The notes beneath the pieces are model-generated. The model had not been told where the DNA came from. It did not search any database and saw only the letters and a program-made list of their open reading frames with translations. From NCBI GenBank assembly GCA_023262125.1, contig JALRDT010000069.1:1-8225 (forward strand): 8,225 bases of DNA, written 5' to 3'. Positions 1 through 5,983 of the stretch are shown one piece after another. Position 1 is the first letter of the stretch. Each line of letters starts with the position of its first letter. Source of the DNA: Candidatus Nanopelagicaceae bacterium. GTDB lineage: Bacteria; Actinomycetota; Actinomycetes; Nanopelagicales; Nanopelagicaceae. The position numbers and the translations under genes are program-made.

Positions 1-642
1 CAACTAGTTACGGGTCCTATAGAAATTGTGGGTCGATTAGTAGATGCATCCAACGCCTCACTTTTTTGTAAAGTTGGTAACGTCAATGCAATCTACAAAC
101 CAATTGCAGGTGAAAGACCATTATGGGATTTTCCAGATGGAAATCTTGCGTGGCGTGAGGTTGCTGCTTACCAGATGAGCGAAGCATTAAAACTTAAATG
201 TGTGCCACCAACTATTCTCAGAGAAGGGCCTTTCGGAGAAGGTTCGTTACAACTTTGGATTGATGATTGCGAAGAAGTAGGTGGGCGGTACTTAGAAAAA
301 AGTGAAGAATTACGCAAAATAGCCCTGCTTGATGCAGTGATAAATAATACTGATAGAAAAATCGGTCATCTACTTTATAAAGAGGGTCAGATTTTTGGTT
401 GTGACCATGGTGTAACTTTCCACCAAGACTACAAATTACGAACTGTGCTTTGGCAATTTGCTGATTTATCACTTACTGAATCGGAGCGAACTTCACTTGA
501 GAAATTGGACATTGATCTATCCAATTTACTTACTGAAAATGAAATAGAAGCTACTCAATTGAGAGTTGCAAAGCTCTTGCAAGAAAATCGCTTTCCGCTA
601 CCACCTACTGATTGGCCAGCCATTCCATGGCCACCTTTTTAG
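1..642 (+). CDS. SCO1664-family conserved actinobacterial protein, kinase-like fold, 5' truncated by window
   Basis: The frame is open from base 1. The first candidate start, a GTG at 28, encodes the Val of a conserved stretch (I-V-G-R-L-V-D-A-S-N-A), so the real start lies upstream of the window. Conserved blocks are YKPIAGERPLWDFPDGNLAWRE (about nt 97-162), NNTDRKIGH (nt 343-369), GCDHG (nt 397-411), followed by KLRTVLW and a C-terminal PWPPF. The NNTDRKxGH and xCDHG pair resembles the catalytic loop and metal-binding loop of phosphatidylinositol 3-/4-kinase-like proteins. This is why family members (SCO1664, TIGR03843 from memory) are often annotated that way, but no activity is established to my knowledge. 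It lies 35 bp upstream of mshC in the same direction, as in Streptomyces, where SCO1663 is mshC. A role linked to mycothiol is only suggested by adjacency. Family assignment is firm; function is unknown. Confidence 0.85.
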   Translation, partial: QLVTGPIEIVGRLVDASNASLFCKVGNVNAIYKPIAGERPLWDFPDGNLAWREVAAYQMSEALKLKCVPPTILREGPFGEGSLQLWIDDCEEVGGRYLEKSEELRKIALLDAVINNTDRKIGHLLYKEGQIFGCDHGVTFHQDYKLRTVLWQFADLSLTESERTSLEKLDIDLSNLLTENEIEATQLRVAKLLQENRFPLPPTDWPAIPWPPF

Positions 643-665
643 AGTAATAAAGTAGATAATTAAGT

Positions 666-671
666 TAGGAT
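666..671 (+). promoter_or_regulatory. Candidate -10 box (TAGGAT) for mshC, leaderless position, or Shine-Dalgarno
   Basis: TAGGAT is followed by exactly six bases and then the mshC ATG at 678. Actinobacterial -10 elements fit TANNNT, and at this spacing transcription would begin at the A of the ATG. The embedded AGGA is also a possible ribosome binding site seven bases from the start, so the two readings cannot be separated by sequence alone. No -35 consensus was found 16-19 bp upstream. Confidence 0.4.
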
Positions 672-677
672 TTCCCA

Positions 678-1904
678 ATGAAAAGCTGGCCAACGACACC
701 AATTCCTGCTGTTGTTAAGGCAACTAAACCGCTATTTATTCACTCTACCGAACAGCAAGGTTTGGTAGAAATTCCCATCAAGAATAGATACCAGATGTAT
801 GTTTGTGGAATTACTCCATATGATGCTACCCATCTAGGGCATGCGGCGACTTATTTAACATTTGATTTAATACATCGATATTGGTTGGCGCAAGGTGCAT
901 CAGTAAATTTCATCCAAAACATTACTGATATAGATGATCCCTTACTTGAAAGGGCCAATCGAGACGGAGTTGATTGGAAAGATTTAGCTCATTCTCAGAT
1001 CGAACTTTTCCGTTCAGATATGGAATTACTACGTATTTTGCCTCCAGCACATTACGAAGGAGCCGTAGATGCTATTCCCGATGTGGTGAAAGCGATCAGC
1101 TTATTAGATGAAAAAAGCGCTGTTTATGATATTGAATCGGATAAATATTTTGCGGTGCAATGCGATCCTGATTTTGGCAATGAATCACACCTTTCACGTC
1201 AAGAGATGCTCTCAATTTTTGCCGAACGAGGCGGAGATCCACAACGAAAGGGCAAAAGGGATCCACTCGATGCCCTTTTATGGTTGTCGCATCGAGATGG
1301 CGAACCTTATTGGGAATCGATATATGGCAACGGGCGACCAGGCTGGCATATTGAATGTGCAGCAATTGCACTCAAATTTGCCGAACCTTCCGAGGATTTC
1401 GTAATTGATATTCAAGGCGGAGGAAAGGATTTGATTTTCCCTCACCATGAAATGTCAGCTTCTCAAATTAAAGTTTTAACCGGAAAGAACTTCGCTAGAG
1501 CCTATGTGCATGCGGCCCTTATCGGTCTTGATGGCGAAAAGATGAGTAAATCAAAAGGAAATTTAATCTTTGTTTCCAAATTAATTGAGGCTGGTGTGCA
1601 GCCAATGGCAATACGTTGGGCTTTACTTAAACGGCCGTACGGTGAGGAATATATGTGGCAGCGAAATGAAACTACTATTGCTCAAGTCGAATTAGACGCA
1701 TTAACAAATAGATTACAAGGTTTAAGCATCCCTCCAACAGATGAACTAATTGCCAGAATCTATGATTTGTTATCAAATAATTTAAGGAGCGCTGAGGCTA
1801 TTGCTGCAATTAATAATTGGGTAGCAAGTGGCGGTAGTGGAGGAGATGCAAAGGCCTTACGTAATGTAATTGATGCGTTATTGGGAATCATCCTGCCTGC
1901 GTAA
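678..1904 (+). CDS. mshC: Cysteine:GlcN-Ins ligase MshC (mycothiol biosynthesis)
   Basis: MshC joins cysteine to 1D-myo-inositol 2-amino-2-deoxy-D-glucopyranoside using ATP, the third dedicated step of mycothiol synthesis, in the cytoplasm. The 408-residue product has the class I synthetase-like fold of CysRS. It shows CGITPYDATHLGHA (43-56, containing the HIGH-like HLGHA), GWHIEC (222-227), PHHE (255-258) and KMSKS (288-292). Predicted zinc ligands are C43, C227 and H256, by analogy with the mycobacterial enzyme; W223 corresponds to the cysteine-binding Trp. The protein has full family length (about 410) and lacks the tRNA-binding C-terminal part of a true CysRS. C227 and H256 are 29 residues apart, against 25 in E. 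coli CysRS, owing to a short insertion (AEPSED region). The start is preceded by TTAGGA. Its 3' end overlaps the opposing PAC2 gene by 27 bp. Presence implies a mycothiol-based thiol buffer. MshC is more likely than CysS because of length and the CGITPYDATHLGHA signature. Confidence 0.95.
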   Translation: MKSWPTTPIPAVVKATKPLFIHSTEQQGLVEIPIKNRYQMYVCGITPYDATHLGHAATYLTFDLIHRYWLAQGASVNFIQNITDIDDPLLERANRDGVDWKDLAHSQIELFRSDMELLRILPPAHYEGAVDAIPDVVKAISLLDEKSAVYDIESDKYFAVQCDPDFGNESHLSRQEMLSIFAERGGDPQRKGKRDPLDALLWLSHRDGEPYWESIYGNGRPGWHIECAAIALKFAEPSEDFVIDIQGGGKDLIFPHHEMSASQIKVLTGKNFARAYVHAALIGLDGEKMSKSKGNLIFVSKLIEAGVQPMAIRWALLKRPYGEEYMWQRNETTIAQVELDALTNRLQGLSIPPTDELIARIYDLLSNNLRSAEAIAAINNWVASGGSGGDAKALRNVIDALLGIILPA

Positions 1905-2729
1905 AAAACGTTCCAATTCTTTAGCTATTTCATCTCCTGTAGTTTCTTCAAAATCAGTGTCGTCTTTGTCTGCCTCTAGTTGTTTTACGTATTCACTGAT
2001 TTCAGCATCTTCCTCTGCTAATTGTGAAACTGCTATCTCCCAAGCTTTCGCAGCTTCAGTTAAATCTCCAGATGGAATTGTGATTTCAAAAAAATCAGCA
2101 AGTTCATCAATTAGAGCAAGAGTAGCTTTTGGTGAGGGAGCGGCCGATGCATAATGAGGTAACGCAGCCCACAATGAGAAAGCGTCCATTTCTCTGCGCT
2201 TACAGAAATCTTGAATAACACCGAGTATTCCAGTTGGCCCCTCATAGCGGCTTACTTCAAATCCAATACGTTTAGCAAGATCAGGATTGGAGCTAGTCCC
2301 CGTGACAGTTATTGGTCGAGTGTGAGGAGTATCAGCCAGCAAAGCTCCAAGGCTTACAACCAAATCAACTTCCAAATCATCTAAAAGATCTAGCAATTCA
2401 TTTGTGAAAGATTGCCATTTGAAAGAAGGTTCTGGTCCAATAATTAGAATGAAATCAAAATCTAAATGTGGAGTGTTCAATGCATAGACAACAGTTTTCG
2501 GCCATTTTAATTGTCGAATTTGTGAGTTATCTATAAATACCATTGGCCTAATCTGTTGGAAATCATAGAATTCTTCTGAATCAAACTCGGCAATGACATT
2601 CTCTTGATTTCCCCAAGAATTTAGTAAATGAGTAATAGCGCCAGAGGCAGCTTCGCCAGCATCATTCCAGCCATTAAATGCAAGAACTGCAACTGGATTA
2701 CGAAGATGAGGAATCTCGTGAATCTGCAT
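1878..2729 (-). CDS. PAC2 family protein (actinobacterial, ParJ/SCO1662-like)
   Basis: The 283-residue protein carries the blocks typical of the actinobacterial PAC2 family: GWNDAGEAAS (20-29), EFYDFQQIRP (53-62), GPEPSFKWQSF (98-108), SLGALLADTPHTRP (126-139), YEGPTGILGV (162-171) and LWAALPHYAS (186-195). The C-terminus (about 223-283) is acidic and predicted helical. PAC2 is named after a eukaryotic proteasome assembly chaperone, but the bacterial role is not settled. The mshC-adjacent Streptomyces homologue is, from memory, ParJ (SCO1662), reported to bind ParA and influence chromosome segregation. The proteasome genes usually found nearby are missing here, which argues against a strictly proteasomal job. 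The start is the ATG whose complement is at 2727-2729; AAGGTG lies just upstream. The gene is convergent with mshC and divergent from the HAD gene. Family is firm; function is inferred. Confidence 0.88.
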   Translation of the reverse strand: MQIHEIPHLRNPVAVLAFNGWNDAGEAASGAITHLLNSWGNQENVIAEFDSEEFYDFQQIRPMVFIDNSQIRQLKWPKTVVYALNTPHLDFDFILIIGPEPSFKWQSFTNELLDLLDDLEVDLVVSLGALLADTPHTRPITVTGTSSNPDLAKRIGFEVSRYEGPTGILGVIQDFCKRREMDAFSLWAALPHYASAAPSPKATLALIDELADFFEITIPSGDLTEAAKAWEIAVSQLAEEDAEISEYVKQLEADKDDTDFEETTGDEIAKELERFLRRQDDSQ

Positions 2730-2735
2730 GAGAAC

Positions 2736-2741
2736 ACCTTA
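2736..2741 (-). promoter_or_regulatory. Candidate -10 box (TAAGGT) for the PAC2 gene
   Basis: Read on the minus strand, TAAGGT is followed by six bases (GTTCTC) and the PAC2 ATG at 2729, the spacing expected for a leaderless transcript. The overlapping AAGGTG could instead act as a ribosome binding site. The box lies 3 bp from the oppositely facing TAACCT box of the HAD gene. Confidence 0.4.
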
Positions 2742-2744
2742 CGG

Positions 2745-2750
2745 TAACCT
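2745..2750 (+). promoter_or_regulatory. Candidate -10 box (TAACCT) for the HAD hydrolase gene
   Basis: TAACCT fits TANNNT and ends seven bases before the ATG at 2758. There is no Shine-Dalgarno-like purine stretch in the 28-bp spacer on this strand, so a leaderless start is the simplest reading. Any -35 contact would fall inside the 5' end of the PAC2 gene. Confidence 0.4.
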
Positions 2751-2757
2751 TTGACAC

Positions 2758-3420
2758 ATGGCGAGCCAATTCTTTGAATCAGTTTTATTTGATATGGATG
2801 GCTTAACTATCAACTCCGAACCTGAATGGTTAGAAGCTGAAAGAGAAGTAACAGCTTCCTTTGGGTACACATGGACCAAAGAAGATCAGGCCCATTGCCT
2901 TGGTGGTCCTTTGCATAAGGTTGGCGAATATATGTCGAAGGTTACGAACAGTTCAGAGCCAGGAGATTATTTCCACAAGAAACTTGTAGATTTAATGACA
3001 GAGAAAATTACGATTAGTGCTTCATTTATGCCTGGTGCGAGAGAATTAATTAGAAATCTGCATTTTGCTGGAGTTCCTATGGCTCTTGTTTCAGCTAGTC
3101 CAAGAGCTCTCGTTGATGCGGCATTAAGCCATGTAAAACCAATACCATTCAAGGCAACTATTTCGTCAGACGATGTTCTTAATACTAAACCAGATCCTGA
3201 AGGATATTTAAAAGCAGCACGAATGCTCGATGTGGATATTCGAAATTCATTAATTCTAGAAGATTCCGCAACGGGTGTAGCCGCGGCGAGAGCTAGCGGT
3301 GCTCGCGTTATTGCAGTTCCACATTTAGTTGAAATCGAGGCCGACCATCAGACGAAAGTTATAAATTCCTTGGAGGAACTTTCAGTCGATCTTTTACGAG
3401 AATGGTTTATTAATTGGTAA
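2758..3420 (+). CDS. HAD superfamily (subfamily IA) hydrolase
   Basis: This 220-residue protein is a cytoplasmic phosphatase or phosphomutase of the haloacid dehalogenase class, resembling beta-phosphoglucomutase-like and sugar-phosphate phosphatases. Motif I is FDMDG with nucleophile D12 and acid/base D14. Motif II is VSAS (111-114, S112). Motif III is K144 in TKPDPEGY. Motif IV is LEDSATG with E168 and D169 as magnesium ligands. Residues of about 20-90 form the helical C1 cap. The stretch after motif I reads LTINSEP where relatives usually have LLxDSEP, so an Asp near the cap hinge is Asn. All catalytic residues are present, so activity is expected, but the substrate cannot be read from sequence. 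The next in-frame ATG lies inside motif I, which fixes the start at 2758. A HAD gene next to PAC2 and mshC is common in Actinobacteria. The tail overlaps the opposing nuclease gene by 11 bp. Confidence 0.9.
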   Translation: MASQFFESVLFDMDGLTINSEPEWLEAEREVTASFGYTWTKEDQAHCLGGPLHKVGEYMSKVTNSSEPGDYFHKKLVDLMTEKITISASFMPGARELIRNLHFAGVPMALVSASPRALVDAALSHVKPIPFKATISSDDVLNTKPDPEGYLKAARMLDVDIRNSLILEDSATGVAAARASGARVIAVPHLVEIEADHQTKVINSLEELSVDLLREWFINW

Positions 3421-4165
3421 ATGCAGGACAAATACTTTTAAAGCTACACCAGTCACATAAGCGACTTTTCTGAGTTGGCCAGTAATCTTCTTTGATTGAT
3501 ATTTTGATATCACTTCCGGTCTGCAGAGCTTTCTTCTCAGCGATCAGCAAATCATTTTCAGTTGGGTTACTCCTAATTATTTGTTGGTCACCTAAATAAA
3601 GAAGTTGCAATAACTTTGGGATTACACCATATTTTCGAAACCAGAGGAGTCCATAAAATCGAAGTTGAAAAAGAGCTTTCTCCTCATAACCTGCCTTAGG
3701 AGCCTTACCAGTTTTGTAATCAACAATTCTAACTTCACCGGTTGGAGCAACATCAATTCGGTCTACAAAGCCATGCAGTAATAATTGATCAATTTCAGGA
3801 AGTTCGAGATGTTCCTCGATGTGAGTTGGCTGAAAACTCTGTGGGTTTTCCAATTGGAAATAAGAAGCTAATAAAGCATTAACTCGATCAAGCCATTCTT
3901 TATCATCTGATACTGCACTGGCCAATAAATTATCTGCTTCCTTTTGTACTTGCCAATAATGCGGAGCTCTTAATACCGCATTTTCCAAAGTACGTTCGGA
4001 GGCAGGCATAGCCATCAGCTCTTCTAGAATTGTGTGAACCAATGTGCCACGCGCCGCATCTAATGAAATGGGCTCTGGAAGTTTCTGAATAACGCGATAG
4101 TTGTATAGCTGTGGGCATTGCTGATATTCGCTAATTCTGCTTGGAGAAAGTCTAATCACATCCAT
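3410..4165 (-). CDS. RecB-like PD-(D/E)XK nuclease with Fe-S cluster cysteines (Rv2119-like)
   Basis: This 251-residue protein is a stand-alone nuclease domain of the RecB/AddB/Cas4-like class. It starts with LSPSRISEYQQCP, containing C17, and has H44 in GTLVHTILEEL. The catalytic core is GFVDRID (D135) followed by IVDYKTGK (D149, K151), and Q167 lies in a QxxxY-like LFQLRFY. It ends with C237-x2-C240-x5-C246. One N-terminal and three C-terminal cysteines in C-x2-C-x5-C spacing match the 4Fe-4S clamp of AddB and Cas4. No helicase domain is attached. The equivalent Mycobacterium tuberculosis gene (Rv2119) sits beside the trmI gene Rv2118c, as here, though divergently. A role in DNA repair or end processing is inferred; Cas4 is unlikely because there is no cas gene or array nearby. 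The start is the ATG whose complement is at 4163-4165, with no clear Shine-Dalgarno. Confidence 0.88.
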   Translation of the reverse strand: MDVIRLSPSRISEYQQCPQLYNYRVIQKLPEPISLDAARGTLVHTILEELMAMPASERTLENAVLRAPHYWQVQKEADNLLASAVSDDKEWLDRVNALLASYFQLENPQSFQPTHIEEHLELPEIDQLLLHGFVDRIDVAPTGEVRIVDYKTGKAPKAGYEEKALFQLRFYGLLWFRKYGVIPKLLQLLYLGDQQIIRSNPTENDLLIAEKKALQTGSDIKISIKEDYWPTQKSRLCDWCSFKSICPAFTN

Positions 4166-4212
4166 AATTGGCTGTAATTTATCTTAGAGGGAAGACACCT
4201 TAGGATAGGCGC
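4166..4212. promoter_or_regulatory. 47-bp divergent spacer between nuclease gene and trmI operon
   Basis: This is the largest gene-free stretch in the window and must hold the promoters for both directions, at least in part. On the minus strand TAAGAT (4181-4186) is a possible -10 for the nuclease gene, giving a leader of about eight bases. On the plus strand TAGGAT at 4201-4206 serves trmI. No inverted repeat suggesting an operator was seen. Confidence 0.4.
4201..4206 (+). promoter_or_regulatory. Candidate -10 box (TAGGAT) for the trmI-pafBC-tatAC operon
   Basis: TAGGAT is followed by six bases and the GTG start of trmI at 4213. Hexamer and spacing are identical to those before mshC. It would give a leaderless transcript starting at the GTG. 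AGGATAGG in the same place can also be read as a ribosome binding site, so both readings stay open. This is the only gene-free spacer upstream of the six-gene run. Confidence 0.42.
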
Positions 4213-5079
4213 GTGGCTAAAAAGAGCGGGTTTTTCTCAAGCGGTGATCGAATTCAATTGACTGATAATAAGGGTCGTCAATATTCGTTCAATATCACTC
4301 CTGGAAAAGAATTTCACACGCATCAAGGTTTTATTAAACATGATGATCTAATAGGAATGCCTGAAGGTAGTGTTGTGAGTATCAATTCGACAACTGGAGT
4401 TGCCCAGAAGTTTATGGCCTTTAAACCTTTACTAACTGACTATGTATTAACTATGCCTAGAAGCGCGACAATTGTTTATCCTAAAGATTCAGCGTTAATT
4501 GTTGGTTTTGCAGATATTTTTCCAGGTGCAAAAGTACTTGAAGCTGGAGTTGGATCTGGTGCTTTAACGCTTTCTTTATTAAGAGCGGTTGGTCCAGATG
4601 GACTCGTGCACTCAGTAGAACGTAGAGATGAATTTGCTGCGAATGCATCATCAAATGTCGAACATTATTTCGCTGGGATTCCTGAAAATTGGAAACTTAC
4701 TATTGGTAGTTTAGAAGAACAAGAATTAACCGAGCAATACGATCGCGTAATTCTAGATATGTTGATGCCCTGGGAATGTGTTGACATAGCGGCAAAGGTT
4801 TTAGTTCCGGGAGGGGTGTATATGGCGTATGTAGCTACAACTACACAACTTTCAAATGTAGCTGAAACTCTTAGAAAAGATGGACGTTTTACCGAACCAG
4901 AAAGTTTCGAATCCCTAGTAAGACCATGGCACCATGACGGACTAGCCGTTAGACCCGAGCATAGAATGATTGGGCATACCGGTTTTCTAATCTTTGCTCG
5001 CCGAATTGCTCCTGGGACTGAATTATTACCTCGCCGACGTCGGCCATCGAAAGGTGCATATGGCATCGGAGAAGAATGA
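4213..5079 (+). CDS. trmI: tRNA (adenine-58-N1)-methyltransferase TrmI
   Basis: TrmI uses S-adenosylmethionine to methylate N1 of adenine 58 in the T-loop of tRNA, normally as a homotetramer. The 288-residue product shows the actinobacterial N-terminal domain: GDRIQLTD (11-18), then TPGKEFHTHQGFIKHDDLIG and YVLTMPR. The Rossmann methyltransferase core follows: motif I VLEAGVGSGALT (108-119), acidic ribose-binding E136 in VERRDEF, and the active-site strand ILDMLMPWE (180-188). The C-terminal block RPWHHDGLAVRPEHRM and a basic tail (PRRRRPSKGAYG) are typical of relatives such as Rv2118c. The start is GTG; no nearer in-frame alternative keeps the conserved GDRIQL strand. In other Actinobacteria the next genes are the proteasomal ATPase and dop-pup-prcBA-pafA. 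Here pafB begins inside the last 20 bp. The protein is intact to its usual end, so the missing block was not lost by truncating trmI. Confidence 0.95.
   Translation: MAKKSGFFSSGDRIQLTDNKGRQYSFNITPGKEFHTHQGFIKHDDLIGMPEGSVVSINSTTGVAQKFMAFKPLLTDYVLTMPRSATIVYPKDSALIVGFADIFPGAKVLEAGVGSGALTLSLLRAVGPDGLVHSVERRDEFAANASSNVEHYFAGIPENWKLTIGSLEEQELTEQYDRVILDMLMPWECVDIAAKVLVPGGVYMAYVATTTQLSNVAETLRKDGRFTEPESFESLVRPWHHDGLAVRPEHRMIGHTGFLIFARRIAPGTELLPRRRRPSKGAYGIGEE
5051..5056 (+). promoter_or_regulatory. Shine-Dalgarno-like AAGGTG that fixes the pafB start
   Basis: AAAGGTG within the trmI coding sequence ends three bases before ATG 5060; its AAGG core is five bases away. It decides the pafB start in favour of this ATG over longer in-frame options such as GTG 5054 or TTG 4994, and it implies translational coupling to trmI. 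Confidence 0.55.
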
Positions 5080-5983
5080 GCGTTTAGTTAATTTAACCAT
5101 TTGCTTGTTAGCTACAAAGAAATTTCTAACTAAAACACAAATATTCAAGGCGGTGGCGGGGTACGACGGTAGCGCCGAGGCATCGGATCGTATGTTTGAA
5201 CGCGATAAAGAAGAGCTACGTTCACTCGGAATTCAAATTGAGATGCGGAGCATCGATCCGCTATTCGAAGATGAAATCGGTTATCGAATCCTGCCAGAAA
5301 GATACAAATTCGATCTTGGCCCGCTAAGCGCTGAAGAAATTACATTGTTGGCGGTTGCTTCACAAGCATGGAAGGAGAGTGCACTTAAAGATGTCGCACT
5401 TTCGACTTCCTTAAGATTGCAATCCCTAGGAATTAACTCAGATTTTTCTGAATTGCCTATTGCGCCCACTGTTTCCCATCTACCTGAGATAGTTCCTGCA
5501 ATTTTGGAAGCTATAGAATCAACTAAGGTCATAGAAATTCAGTACCGCAACCAGGAAGACCAAGTCGAAACCAAGAAAATTGCCCCTTTGGGCCTCTATT
5601 CTCGTAACTCACGTTGGTATTTATACGCTAATGACATCTCAAAGAACGAACATCGAAGTTATCGAATAGATAGATTTGCTGGAGAAATCAAGCGAACTAA
5701 CAAGGCCTTCGAACGCGAGAGTTTTGCTTTTCCAGACACCTACTTTCCAACTTTAGATGCGGTTATCAAAATACGTAGAGATTTTGCACCATCACTAATG
5801 GCAAAATCAAAGATTATTGACGCTGAAGCTGATTGGATCACCTGCCAAATTCAATTTGATTCTCTCAATGTTGCGGTGGCTGAAATACTCAGAGATTCGC
5901 CTAATGTTTTTGTGATGCAGCCAATCAATCTAGTTTCAGAAGTAACTAAAGCTCTCAGTAATTTGGCGGCAATTCATGGCTAA
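5060..5983 (+). CDS. pafB: PafB, WYL-domain transcriptional regulator
   Basis: PafB pairs with PafC to form a transcriptional activator of the LexA/RecA-independent DNA-damage response in mycobacteria. The name comes from its linkage to pafA. From ATG 5060 the product has 307 residues, slightly under the roughly 330 of M. tuberculosis. It has an N-terminal winged helix (about 5-82, with FERDKEELRSLGI at 47-59), a helical linker beginning LSAEEITLLAVAS (89-101), a WYL domain (about 145-212, with RWYLYA at 185-190 and SYRIDRF at 200-206) and a C-terminal WCX-like extension (about 225-300). An in-frame extension back to 4994 exists but would overlap trmI by 86 bp; AAAGG before 5060 and the family N-terminus support the shorter form. 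It overlaps trmI by 20 bp and pafC by 8 bp. pafA and the proteasome genes that usually precede it are absent, so its role here must be independent of pupylation encoded at this locus. Confidence 0.92.
   Translation: MASEKNERLVNLTICLLATKKFLTKTQIFKAVAGYDGSAEASDRMFERDKEELRSLGIQIEMRSIDPLFEDEIGYRILPERYKFDLGPLSAEEITLLAVASQAWKESALKDVALSTSLRLQSLGINSDFSELPIAPTVSHLPEIVPAILEAIESTKVIEIQYRNQEDQVETKKIAPLGLYSRNSRWYLYANDISKNEHRSYRIDRFAGEIKRTNKAFERESFAFPDTYFPTLDAVIKIRRDFAPSLMAKSKIIDAEADWITCQIQFDSLNVAVAEILRDSPNVFVMQPINLVSEVTKALSNLAAIHG

Noticed and set aside
613..640. TGGCCA repeat pair with a 9-nt loop followed by CC and TTTTT, resembling an intrinsic terminator at the end of the SCO1664-family gene.
   Set aside because: The stem is only 6 bp and each arm is itself a palindrome. 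The bases encode the conserved family C-terminus (PWPPF), and the T run is part of its Phe and stop codons.
1870..2154. Open plus-strand frame opposite the PAC2 gene.
   Set aside because: It is serine-rich, has no recognisable domain and is fully antisense to a gene with clear family motifs, so it is a shadow frame.
2751..2756. Perfect TTGACA hexamer suggesting a -35 element.
   Set aside because: It lies two bases before the HAD start codon, so a matching -10 would be inside the gene and transcription would begin after the start codon. No suitable TANNNT was found at 16-19 bp downstream with a usable alternative start.
4994..5059. Longer pafB start at TTG 4994 or GTG 5054.
   Set aside because: The extension would encode trmI's C-terminus in another frame. 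AAAGG sits correctly for ATG 5060, and PafB homologues start near the K-N-E-R-L block.
4665..5066. Long minus-strand open frame opposite trmI.
   Set aside because: Arg/Ser/Pro-rich translation with no domain, fully inside the well-supported trmI gene on the other strand.
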